64,000 nt of DNA, taken from NCBI RefSeq assembly GCF_007671655.1, contig NZ_VCGX01000003.1, positions 62,001-126,000 of the forward strand. The letters run 5' to 3'. Made by a program: the position numbers and the translations under genes. This document shows, in pieces, positions 56,602 to 64,000 of this stretch (positions are counted from its first letter, which is position 1; every line of letters begins with the position of its first letter). The notes under the pieces were generated by a model that worked only from the letters and a program-made list of their open reading frames with translations, had not been told where the DNA came from and did no database searches. The DNA is from Marinobacter piscis. GTDB taxonomy: Bacteria > Pseudomonadota > Gammaproteobacteria > Pseudomonadales > Oleiphilaceae.

Positions 56602-56895
56602 ATGATGGTTCTGGTCACCTACGATATTTCAATGGAAGATCCGGAAGGCGCTGGCCGCTTAAGGCGAGTGGCTAAAGCGTGCCTGGATTATGGCGTGCGG
56701 GTTCAGTATTCCGTGTTTGAATGTGAGGTTGATGCTGCTCAGTGGACGTTTTTAAGGGATGAGCTGTTGAGTCTCTATAATGAAGAGAAAGATAGTCTCA
56801 GGTTTTATAAACTGGGAAAGAACTGGAAAAATCGAATTGAACACCATGGAGCAAAGCCAGCTCCGGATATTTTCCGGGATGCGATGATTCTGTAA
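56602..56895 (+). CDS. cas2: CRISPR-associated Cas2 (type I-C)
   Basis: 97-residue ferredoxin-fold partner of Cas1, forming the central dimer of the integration complex. The first strand V-L-V-T-Y-D-I-S carries the conserved Asp. R-V-Q-Y-S-V-F-E-C is the second family block. AGGAG lies nine bases upstream. It is the last cas gene; a hairpin terminator starts 41 bases after its stop. Confidence 0.95.
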   Translation: MMVLVTYDISMEDPEGAGRLRRVAKACLDYGVRVQYSVFECEVDAAQWTFLRDELLSLYNEEKDSLRFYKLGKNWKNRIEHHGAKPAPDIFRDAMIL

Positions 56896-56935
56896 TCGCT
56901 AACCGACAGTGCTCATTAAAAATCCGGGATGTTAG

Positions 56936-56978
56936 CGAAAGGTCAGGACCTGTATGGTGCCTGGCCTTTCGTGTTTAT
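56936..56978 (+). terminator. Hairpin terminator at the end of the cas operon
   Basis: The arms CGAAAGGTCAGG (56936-56947) and CCTGGCCTTTCG (56960-56971) pair over 12 positions with one G-T. GTGTTTAT follows. It separates the cas transcript from the CRISPR leader. Confidence 0.7.
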
Positions 56979-57072
56979 AGCACTTTCTGCATAGCCGGCC
57001 ATTCAAGTTGCCGGTGGTGTTAGCGAGAATATAGGAATGGCTCCTTCGAACTCAATCAGTTACGCTGGAGCG
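56972..57072 (+). promoter_or_regulatory. CRISPR leader and probable array promoter
   Basis: About 100 bases directly before the first repeat. A possible promoter is TTGCCG (57008-57013) with TATAGG (57030-57035), 16 bases apart, starting near 57042. GTTAGCGA lies in its spacer (57019-57026), and the same octamer occurs at 56931-56938 and inverted at 56896-56903. The leader end is on the cas2 side because the far terminal repeat is the degenerate one. Confidence 0.6.
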
Positions 57073-59094
57073 GTCGCGCCCCACGCGGGCGCGTGGATTG
57101 AAACCTTCTGCGAGTCAGAGAACTGGATGCCGAAGCGGCGTCGCGCCCCACGCGGGCGCGTGGATTGAAACACGCAATCCGAGAAGGACTACTCTCACCA
57201 CTGGCCGTCGCGCCCCACGCGGGCGCGTGGATTGAAACTCCGGTAAATATGTCAAAGTCGGGCTTTAACGGGTCGCGCCCCACGCGGGCGCGTGGATTGA
57301 AACCAGATATCACAAGAGCGGGTTTCGTTGGTCGCATGTCGCGCCCCACGCGGGCGCGTGGATTGAAACAGAACGCGCAAGCCGTTGATGTCATCGCCGA
57401 CGGCGTCGCGCCCCACGCGGGCGCGTGGATTGAAACCATCGTCCAGCCTGAATGGCGGGCAATCAGCTGTGTCGCGCCCCACGCGGGCGCGTGGATTGAA
57501 ACGGCTCAACCTCAATCTCCACATCGTCCGGGTTCGTCGCGCCCCACGCGGGCGCGTGGATTGAAACAGCACAAAGCAGCTCTGGCTTCGGGTGTGCGCT
57601 GGTCGCGCCCCACGCGGGCGCGTGGATTGAAACACCTGGGGCAGGTCTTGATATACAACGACATCGATGTCGCGCCCCACGCGGGCGCGTGGATTGAAAC
57701 AAGGGTGTCTGTTGACCACTCACTCATGAAGGCGTCGCGCCCCACGCGGGCGCGTGGATTGAAACCAGGGGTTGCCGGGCGTTTGCCCGCCGCCCTTGTT
57801 GTCGCGCCCCACGCGGGCGCGTGGATTGAAACTGCTCAAGCTGCGACTGCCATGTTGCTTGCTCACGTCGCGCCCCACGCGGGCGCGTGGATTGAAACCC
57901 ATCACGTCGCCATCAAGTGACGGCGCCTGCATCGTCGCGCCCCACGCGGGCGCGTGGATTGAAACTGGCGCACCTCCCGGATGAGAGCCACGGCATGGCG
58001 TCGCGCCCCACGCGGGCGCGTGGATTGAAACAAATCTGGAGTCATCCATAGCGGCAATGGATGAGCGTCGCGCCCCACGCGGGCGCGTGGATTGAAACCT
58101 GAAGTGACACCATCATTTGACAAACATCGCCCGTCGCGCCCCACGCGGGCGCGTGGATTGAAACATCTTCGATATTTATGCCGCAGTCCCTGGCCATCGT
58201 CGCGCCCCACGCGGGCGCGTGGATTGAAACCGAATATCCACGATCACGGCGGATTGCGCCTGCAGGTCGCGCCCCACGCGGGCGCGTGGATTGAAACTCT
58301 TTTCAGGCGCTCTGTCATGCCGCACCCCCGCGTCGCGCCCCACGCGGGCGCGTGGATTGAAACCTGTCCCTTTTTATGTTTTCGTGACATGTCACGGTGT
58401 CGCGCCCCACGCGGGCGCGTGGATTGAAACGGCGGGGGTGATATTTATAATCACCGATTGTGGAGTCGCGCCCCACGCGGGCGCGTGGATTGAAACTGGG
58501 CTTACCGACACCGGTAGAGTGATACCGGCAAGTCGCGCCCCACGCGGGCGCGTGGATTGAAACCAGTCCGAGTTTTCTGCCTCTTTTTCGAACTCCGGTC
58601 GCGCCCCACGCGGGCGCGTGGATTGAAACCCACTCTCTCGTGGATATCTGCCATATGTTGAGCCGTCGCGCCCCACGCGGGCGCGTGGATTGAAACACGC
58701 GGGGCATGATCTCATCGCAGAAGCCGAATCAAGTCGCGCCCCACGCGGGCGCGTGGATTGAAACCGTTCTGGCTGCGCTTGATTGCCTTTGCGGTGCGTC
58801 GCGCCCCACGCGGGCGCGTGGATTGAAACATCAGATCACCTCAATACTTGCCACGCTCTGCCCGTCGCGCCCCACGCGGGCGCGTGGATTGAAACAGTGG
58901 CACAGGGGCTCCGTAGACCGTACCCCCAAAGTCGCGCCCCACGCGGGCGCGTGGATTGAAACTTGCACCGTGGGTGGATCACCACTTCGTCAAACGGTCG
59001 CGCCCCACGCGGGCGCGTGGATTGAAACCGGAAGTGCAGCGCCGCACCCATAATCGCCCCGGGTCGCGCCCCACGCGGGCGCGTGGATTAAAAC
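57073..59094 (+). CRISPR. Type I-C CRISPR array, 31 repeats and 30 spacers
   Basis: The 32-base repeat begins GTCGCGCC and ends GGATTGAAAC. Positions 3-9 (CGCGCCC) pair with 15-21 (GGGCGCG), the hairpin cut by Cas5c. Repeat starts: 57073, 57140, 57207, 57272, 57338, 57405, 57471, 57536, 57602, 57669, 57734, 57801, 57867, 57934, 58000, 58067, 58133, 58199, 58266, 58332, 58399, 58465, 58532, 58598, 58665, 58733, 58798, 58864, 58931, 58997, 59063. Spacers are 33 (4), 34 (13), 35 (12) or 36 (1) bases. By eye the first 30 repeats are identical. The last has G to A at position 28, marking the leader-distal end. Transcription is on the plus strand. Confidence 0.98.
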
Positions 59095-59104
59095 TTTGTT
59101 TGGA

Positions 59105-59389
59105 TTAGGAGTCTGCGCAGCAGAAGCCACTTTCTAACACAATAAGTGGAAAGTCTTCAGCAGCGGCAAAACTAATGGGAGCGCCCTCCTGCCCGTATTC
59201 GCCCGACCAGGAATTGTTCCCTCCCCCGAGCCTGAACGGGTAGCTGGCTGAGAGGCATTTTGTCAGCGATGTCGTCGAGGAACTGGATTTATACACAAGC
59301 GTGTACTGTCCTGCAAACGCAGCCAATTTGGTTATCAGGGAGAGCATAGTGACAAACACAGAGAAAACTACTGGGCTCGACAGCTTCAC
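59105..59389 (-). CDS. Possible small secreted protein next to the array (doubtful)
   Basis: 94 codons from GTG 59389, stopping ten bases after the last repeat. The N-terminus looks like a signal peptide (M-K-L-S-S-P then a 20-residue hydrophobic run ending A-A-F-A). The rest is Ser/Gly-rich with C-C near the end. Against it: no ribosome site, and its first 41 bases overlap the start of the plus-strand gene at 59349. An ATG at 59347 would avoid the overlap but shorten the signal. I do not recognise a family. Confidence 0.3.
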   Translation of the reverse strand: MKLSSPVVFSVFVTMLSLITKLAAFAGQYTLVYKSSSSTTSLTKCLSASYPFRLGGGNNSWSGEYGQEGAPISFAAAEDFPLIVLESGFCCADS

Positions 59390-59792
59390 CCGGAAATATC
59401 TGTATGTGTTGGCCGGCCTGGCGCTGGTGGGTTTTGTTTTATGGTTAGGCAGCTACGACTTCCGCGTCGGTGAAATCAATTCCGTACTGGAAGCGGATTC
59501 AGAGCTGGCCGCCTATCCCTTTCCATTTCGTGTGCTAACGTTGGAAAATGGCGTGGCGCGCATGAGCAGTTCACGCTCGGCCCAGCTGTCGGTCATTCAA
59601 TCACTACGTGTGATGTTTCCCGAACTGCAGCAAAAAGATCCCATGTCTGACGAAATGATGGCAGCACAAGTAGAGTTGGCGCGTCTGCAGTCACGCGCCG
59701 CTGAGTTGGTAACAAAGGAGTCGGATGTAACATCGGTAAGGTGGGTGCTGGATAAAGCTTGGCTGGCAAAGCGCGGGATTTACGTGGAGTAG
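59349..59792 (+). CDS. Small single-pass membrane protein of unknown function
   Basis: 147 residues. GTG 59349 follows AGGGAGAG at a good distance, and the N-terminus then reads M-T-N-T-E-K. One transmembrane helix (residues about 15-33, L-Y-V-L-A-G-L-A-L-V-G-F-V-L-W-L-G) is followed by a soluble, probably periplasmic, domain with P-F-P-F-R-V-L-T and S-A-Q-L-S-V-I-Q-S-L-R-V-M-F-P. No family is recognised. It stands between the CRISPR array and the convergent amn gene, with no obvious defence link. Confidence 0.7.
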   Translation: MTNTEKTTGLDSFTRKYLYVLAGLALVGFVLWLGSYDFRVGEINSVLEADSELAAYPFPFRVLTLENGVARMSSSRSAQLSVIQSLRVMFPELQQKDPMSDEMMAAQVELARLQSRAAELVTKESDVTSVRWVLDKAWLAKRGIYVE

Positions 59793-59948
59793 CCTGGCGA
59801 TTTTATTCACCCATGCAGGAAACTCTGAAATGAAGGAGCTGCGGTCATACTTGGCACCTTCACGGCCTGGTGTGCCTGGATGAGTCAGATGTTCAGGCAA
59901 CATGAGGCAAGGTGGAGCGCGCCCATTGTGGAGCCGGGCGCATCAGGC
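59793..59948. other. Short convergent intergenic region before amn
   Basis: 156 bases between the membrane protein gene and the 3' end of amn. No clear hairpin with T-run was recognised and no gene. Confidence 0.4.
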
Positions 59949-61424
59949 TCAGCGAAACGGCGGCTCATCAAAACTACGCAGTTTGCGCGAATGCAGAGTG
60001 TAGCGCTCACTGCGCATTATCTCTAATGCACGGATGCTGATATGTAAATGCTGGGTAACCGCACTCTCGTAAAACGCACCCGCTGCTCCGGGTAACTTGA
60101 TCTCACTGTGCAGTGGTTTGTCGCTGACGCACAGCAGGGTGCCGTAAGGCACACGAAACCGATACCCTTGCGCGGCGACTGTGCCACTTTCCATATCCAC
60201 TGCAATGGCGCGAGCCAGGTTAATCTGCGGGCGCTCCTGGGCCCAGCGTAGCTCCCAGTTACGATCGTCGTACGTTAATACAGTACCGGTACGCAGTCGA
60301 CGCCGCAGCGTGTCGCCCTCGTCGCCGGTGATTTCGGCCGCCGCCTGCTGGAGAACTTGCTGCACTTCGGCCAGCGCCGGCAATGGAATGTCCGGGGGCA
60401 GGACCTGGTCAAGGATGCCGTCACGGCGCATATACGCATGGGCCAGCACGTAATCACCAATCACCTGAGACTGTCGCAGCCCGCCACAGTGGCCAATCAT
60501 CAGCCAGCAGTGCGGGCGGGTTACGGCAAGATGGTCGGTGATGTTTTTGGCGTTGGATGGCCCCACGCCAATATTTACAAGGGTAATACCCTGGCCCGGC
60601 TCATCTGCCTTCAGGTGGTAGGCCGGCATCTGGAACCTGTGCCAGACGACAGAATCCAACAGCGTCTGCATGTCTTCTTCAGACATGCCCCGCTCAATCA
60701 CCACGTTGCCGGGCAAAACCATGCTCTGAAACCGTGAATCGCCCCGCAGCATGTCCAGCCCATGCTGCACAAACTGATCCACATACCGGTGGTAGTTAGT
60801 CAACAGTATCCACCGTTGTACGTGTTGCCAGTCACTGCCGGTGTAGTGCACCAGCCGGCGCAGAGAAAAATCTGTGCGGGGGGCATCGAATAAGGATAAG
60901 GGCAGCTGCTCAAGTTCCTGCCAGTCGAGCAGCCCATCGGCGGTGTCATCGTCAGCGGCCGCCAGGTCGGTACTGGGAAATACTTGTGAGAGTTCGCGGG
61001 CGGAGACGCCGTAAGCGCCCAGTTCATCGCCCTGATCAACAACATAGGGGTAGGGGATGTTGACCTGGCTCCGGCCCACCTCAATCGTTACTTCAAAATC
61101 TCTCATGATCAGTCCCAGCTGGTTCTCCAGATAGCGCCGGAAAGCCTCTGGCTGAGTCACGGTCATGCTGTAAACGCCGGGTTCCTGGAGCCGCGCGTAG
61201 GCACGTATGCTACTGGGTGCTTCACCCTGAACACGATAAGTCAGGCGCAGCTCCGGGTAACAGAAGTTGCAGTGGGAATCCGGTGGCAGCTGACGGTCCG
61301 CAAGATACTGTTTCAGTGCGGCGCGCAGTGAACGGGTGGCTTGCTCATAAAGCTCAGCAAGACGATCAACCGCTGCTTCTGCAGTGGTCACTTCAATAAA
61401 GTCATCAGCAAAAGGTGTGGTCAC
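59949..61424 (-). CDS. amn: AMP nucleosidase
   Basis: Hydrolyses AMP to adenine and ribose 5-phosphate, controlling adenylate pools. 491 residues. The N-terminal regulatory domain (residues about 1-180, with the Y-S-M-T-V-T-Q-P-E-A-F strand) is followed by a nucleoside-phosphorylase-like catalytic domain. Its marks are N-I-G-V-G-P-S-N-A-K, G-H-C-G-G-L-R and A-V-D-M-E-S-G-T-V-A. Start GTG 61424 with GAGG upstream. The length matches the proteobacterial enzyme. It is a single gene, divergent from the SDR gene. Confidence 0.95.
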   Translation of the reverse strand: MTTPFADDFIEVTTAEAAVDRLAELYEQATRSLRAALKQYLADRQLPPDSHCNFCYPELRLTYRVQGEAPSSIRAYARLQEPGVYSMTVTQPEAFRRYLENQLGLIMRDFEVTIEVGRSQVNIPYPYVVDQGDELGAYGVSARELSQVFPSTDLAAADDDTADGLLDWQELEQLPLSLFDAPRTDFSLRRLVHYTGSDWQHVQRWILLTNYHRYVDQFVQHGLDMLRGDSRFQSMVLPGNVVIERGMSEEDMQTLLDSVVWHRFQMPAYHLKADEPGQGITLVNIGVGPSNAKNITDHLAVTRPHCWLMIGHCGGLRQSQVIGDYVLAHAYMRRDGILDQVLPPDIPLPALAEVQQVLQQAAAEITGDEGDTLRRRLRTGTVLTYDDRNWELRWAQERPQINLARAIAVDMESGTVAAQGYRFRVPYGTLLCVSDKPLHSEIKLPGAAGAFYESAVTQHLHISIRALEIMRSERYTLHSRKLRSFDEPPFR

Positions 61425-61546
61425 AACAGGCCTCAGAGTTGTTCAGAAGTTTTAAAGTACTAAATGCAACTAGACTGCACAAAGGATTGTATGAGTCGCT
61501 CATTACATTCTAACCCTTAAAACCGTAGCACTGGGGAGTCATCAAA

Positions 61547-62314
61547 ATGTATAACCCGGCAGATTTTACACTCAATAACCAGGTGGCGGTTGTTACCGGA
61601 GCCGGCGCCGGAATAGGTCGCGCCATCGCTGAGACGTTCGCTGCAGCAGGGGCCGCGGTTATGGTCAGTGATCTTGATTCAGACACTGCCAATACCGTCG
61701 TAAAAGAGATTGAAGCCAGGGGCGGCAAAGCTGCTGGCATGGCATGTGATGTGACCAGGGAGGATGACCTGGTCACGCTGGTCAGCCAGACTGTGCAAAC
61801 ATTCGGGAAGCTGACCCTCCTGGTCGGCAATGCCGGGGGTGGCGGACCAAAACCGTTTGATATGCCGATGGAGGAGTTTCGCTGGGCCTATGAGCTGAAT
61901 GTTTTTTCGCTGTTTCGTTTGGCGCAACTTGCTGCACCCGAGATGGAAAAGGCCGGAGGAGGTTCGATTCTCGCTGTTACTTCGATGGCTGCCGAGAACA
62001 AGAATCAGCGCATGGCATCCTATGGTTCCTCAAAGGCAGCGACCAGTCATCTTGTACGCAATATTGCCTTTGATCTGGGTCCAAAGGGAATCCGTGTGAA
62101 CGGTGTTGCACCCGGTGCTACACGCACCGATGCACTTAAATCTGTGCTGAACGACGACATTGAGAGGAAGATGTTGGCGCACACACCCATTAAACGTCTG
62201 GGCGAGCCCGAGGATATGGCTAACGCCGCGTTGTTTCTCTGTTCGCCCGCTGCAAGCTGGGTCAGCGGTCAGATACTGACTGTCTCCGGTGGTGGTGTGC
62301 AGGAGCTGGACTGA
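61547..62314 (+). CDS. Short-chain dehydrogenase/reductase (HdhA-like)
   Basis: Classical SDR of 255 residues. Cofactor motif T-G-A-G-A-G-I-G (residues 17-24) and D-L-D-S after strand 2 suggest NAD preference. N-A-G-G is intact, and the catalytic Ser, Tyr and Lys lie in V-T-S-M-A and Y-G-S-S-K. The overall pattern, with the P-I-K-R-L-G-E-P-E-D-M-A block, is close to 7-alpha-hydroxysteroid dehydrogenase, but the substrate is not fixed by sequence. It is monocistronic, upstream of a complex hairpin region. Confidence 0.85.
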   Translation: MYNPADFTLNNQVAVVTGAGAGIGRAIAETFAAAGAAVMVSDLDSDTANTVVKEIEARGGKAAGMACDVTREDDLVTLVSQTVQTFGKLTLLVGNAGGGGPKPFDMPMEEFRWAYELNVFSLFRLAQLAAPEMEKAGGGSILAVTSMAAENKNQRMASYGSSKAATSHLVRNIAFDLGPKGIRVNGVAPGATRTDALKSVLNDDIERKMLAHTPIKRLGEPEDMANAALFLCSPAASWVSGQILTVSGGGVQELD

Positions 62315-62350
62315 TCAGCACGGTCTGTCATTTCGGCTAACTGATACCAA

Positions 62351-62422
62351 CTACCTCATGGCGCAATAAGTCGATGAGGTAGCCGCAGGCACCAATACGC
62401 CTTGGTGTCGCCTGCGGCTACC
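62351..62422. terminator. Overlapping alternative hairpins between SDR and alkaline phosphatase genes
   Basis: The first dyad is CTACCTCAT (62351-62359) with ATGAGGTAG (62374-62382). The second is GGTAGCCGCAGGC (62378-62390) with GCCTGCGGCTACC (62410-62422), with an inner CCAA/TTGG pair. The shared bases 62378-62382 make the two mutually exclusive. It probably acts as a convergent terminator. Confidence 0.65.
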
Positions 62423-62430
62423 AGACACAG

Positions 62431-64000
62431 TTAGTCTTCCATCGCCTCTACGGCGTACTGGCCAACATCTGTGTGGTGCAGAATCTTCCCGAAAGGTGCA
62501 GCCGCTTTGGCTGGCCCCTGGGTGAATACCAGCACCGGGGTGTTGGTGTGGGTGCCGGTAGACCAGACGACGTTCTGCTGTTCCGCGACTTCACGAGCCA
62601 GCAGGTTCTGGCGGTTATCGTCTGTCTGATAAACAAAGAAGGCGCCGTTTACATCCATTTTCGGGACGGTTTTGGTGCTCAGGTAAGAGTGGCCTTCTGT
62701 GTAGAAGGGGTTGTCTTCAGTGGCCAGGACCCGGGCCGCCTGCTCTTCGGTTATATTGAAGCTGGTTTCTGCGTTCACAATACGGGCGAGGTTGGCGGGG
62801 GTTTGTTCGCTCTCGCTCAGGCTATCGAACTGACTGTAGAAGATATCGCCGTAGGAGGATTTCTGTTCGTACAGTTTGTCCAGCGTCGATACATCCCCAA
62901 AGTTAAAGCCAGGTTTGAACTGCTGCTCATTGAAAACGTCGCCCGGAAGGTCGCGACCGTGGGGCAGGTCGTTAGCAGAATAGCTGAATCCAAAGCCGCC
63001 GGTTTCGTGGTCGGCTGTGACGACAACCAGAGTATCATCGCGACCTTCTGCCCAGTCCAGTACGTAGTTCAGGGTTTCGTTCATGCGCAGCATTTCGTGC
63101 AGCATGGTGCCTGTGTCGTTGTAATGCCCTGCCCAGTCGATTTGTCCAGCTTCGATCATCAGGAAGAAACCTTCGTCGTTCTGTGACAGCGAGCCGATGG
63201 CTTTTTCCGACATTTCTTTCAATGTGGGAACCGTGCGCTCGGGGTCGTTTTTAGTCTGGTTCTCAACGATGGCGTTGGGCAGAGATGAATAGGCAAACAA
63301 ACCAAGAACTTTGTCATCAGCCTGGTTCATCTGGTCGAGGTTAAACGCCAGATCGTAGTTTTTCTGCTGTGCTTCGGCAATCAGGTTGCGGTTATCATTA
63401 CGCTTGGATTTGATACGCACTGAGCCTTCAGTCAGCGTTTCCAGTTCCTGACGCGTCGCTGATTGTTCGTCGTTGGCGGATTCTGGTATCCAGTAGCGAA
63501 GACCGCCAGAGAGCATAACGTCTACATTATTGTCCAGCAGGTCTTCGGCAATTTCGTTTTCCAGGCTGCGGTGGCTCTGGTGGGCAGCAAAGCCGGCCGG
63601 GGTTGCATGAGTAATGCGCGTGTCGGAGACCAGCCCGGTCGATTTACCCAGCTTTTTCGCTTTTTCCAGAATGCTTTCCGCACTGTTGCCGTCTTTGTCT
63701 GCACCAATCATTTCGGCGCCAGCGAATTGGCCGGTTGCCAGTTGGGTGGCAGAGGCGGCGGAGTCCACAACCAGGTTGTCATTGGCATGAGTCATGGAAA
63801 TGCCCATAGGCCCGTTTTCAGCAATACGGTCGAAGGCGGTATAGCCGTCGGCAATGACCGAGTTAGGCGCCTGCTTTGCATACGCGAGGAGCAGCCCGAC
63901 TTGTTGCGGGCCCATGCCATCGCCAATGATCATGATGACGTTTTTGGCTTTTTCAGGCTCAGCCGATGCGGTTTGAGACTCTGTTTGCATGGGCGCACAA
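62431..64000 (-). CDS. phoA: Alkaline phosphatase (PhoA family), 5' end cut by window
   Basis: Periplasmic or surface phosphomonoesterase, at least 520 residues. Metal and catalytic motifs are M-I-I-G-D-G-M-G-P near the visible start, V-D-S-A-A-S-A-T with the nucleophilic Ser, T-H-A-T-P-A, E-A-G-Q-I-D-W-A-G-H and T-A-D-H-E-T-G-G. An in-frame ATG lies at 63990, but the frame stays open to the edge, reading C-A-P before it. A Cys followed by A-P and a Thr/Ser/Glu-rich stretch is typical just after a lipobox, so the true start probably lies outside and the protein may be a lipoprotein. Confidence 0.92.
   Translation of the reverse strand, partial: CAPMQTESQTASAEPEKAKNVIMIIGDGMGPQQVGLLLAYAKQAPNSVIADGYTAFDRIAENGPMGISMTHANDNLVVDSAASATQLATGQFAGAEMIGADKDGNSAESILEKAKKLGKSTGLVSDTRITHATPAGFAAHQSHRSLENEIAEDLLDNNVDVMLSGGLRYWIPESANDEQSATRQELETLTEGSVRIKSKRNDNRNLIAEAQQKNYDLAFNLDQMNQADDKVLGLFAYSSLPNAIVENQTKNDPERTVPTLKEMSEKAIGSLSQNDEGFFLMIEAGQIDWAGHYNDTGTMLHEMLRMNETLNYVLDWAEGRDDTLVVVTADHETGGFGFSYSANDLPHGRDLPGDVFNEQQFKPGFNFGDVSTLDKLYEQKSSYGDIFYSQFDSLSESEQTPANLARIVNAETSFNITEEQAARVLATEDNPFYTEGHSYLSTKTVPKMDVNGAFFVYQTDDNRQNLLAREVAEQQNVVWSTGTHTNTPVLVFTQGPAKAAAPFGKILHHTDVGQYAVEAMED

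Noticed and set aside
57056..59053. Several long open frames on both strands across the CRISPR array, with repeating Arg/Pro/Gly-rich peptides
   Set aside because: They arise from translating the GC-rich repeat over and over; frames shift with spacer length and no ribosome sites exist.
57105..59062. Self-targeting spacers against genes in this window
   Set aside because: I compared spacers with the window by eye and saw no match, but this is not an exhaustive search; a computed alignment of each spacer to both strands would settle it.
62473..63186. 237-codon plus-strand frame opposite the alkaline phosphatase gene
   Set aside because: Antisense shadow of a conserved enzyme, with no ribosome site or domain.

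Overview
The window reads as a chromosomal segment of a marine gammaproteobacterium. Marinobacter or a close relative is my best guess. The guess rests on gene order (mrdA-rodA-rlpA-dacA-ybeD-lipB; ispE-tRNA-Gln-prs-rplY-pth-ychF; hemA-prfA-prmC), a pyrophosphate-type phosphofructokinase, an ANR-type FNR regulator, and protein style. It is inference, not a database match. The left edge cuts into mrdA and the right edge cuts into an alkaline phosphatase gene.

Layout. Positions 1-7.5 kb hold cell elongation and peptidoglycan genes (PBP2, RodA, RlpA, DacA), lipoate attachment (YbeD, LipB) and an ABC1/AarF kinase. Positions 7.4-15.1 kb hold a YqaA membrane protein, glutaredoxin, PPi-phosphofructokinase, Mpl, UbiX, an acyl-CoA dehydrogenase and a large lipoprotein of unknown function. 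Positions 15.1-24.6 kb hold tRNA-Leu, rnr-rlmB, the rpsF-rpsR-DUF2232-rplI ribosomal operon, dnaB-alr and a degenerate RmlD-like protein. Positions 24.7-31.4 kb hold anr with an ANR box in its own promoter, a YlqF GTPase, a Spy-like periplasmic protein, lipA, an O-acetylhomoserine sulfhydrylase, a PACE efflux protein, tRNA-Met and a SnoaL-like/macrodomain pair. Positions 31.5-42.7 kb are classical housekeeping: ychF, pth, rplY, prs, tRNA-Gln, ispE, lolB and a TPR lipoprotein on the minus strand, then hemA, prfA, prmC and moeB on the plus strand. A palindromic repeat at 42.7 kb separates moeB from a photolyase gene.

Positions 44.3-48.5 kb carry a tight five-gene module: DUF432-like protein, MscS channel, RimB-like protease, RimK-type glutamate ligase and an AstE-like peptidase. 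The rest of the RimK pathway is also present, because the S6 gene lies at 19.0 kb, but this S6 ends in lysine rather than glutamate.

Positions 48.5-59.1 kb are a complete type I-C CRISPR-Cas locus: cas3-cas5c-cas8c-cas7c-[DUF4258-YgiT zinc finger]-cas4-cas1-cas2, a leader, and an array of 31 repeats and 30 spacers. Two features stand out. A toxin-antitoxin-like pair sits inside the operon between the interference and adaptation genes. A good internal ribosome binding site in cas8c would make the separate Cas11c small subunit. The window closes with a small membrane protein gene, AMP nucleosidase, a short-chain dehydrogenase and the truncated phosphatase.

The best candidate for an undescribed system is the embedded DUF4258/YgiT pair as a protein-based addiction or abortive module guarding CRISPR-Cas. 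The RimK/MscS module is second.
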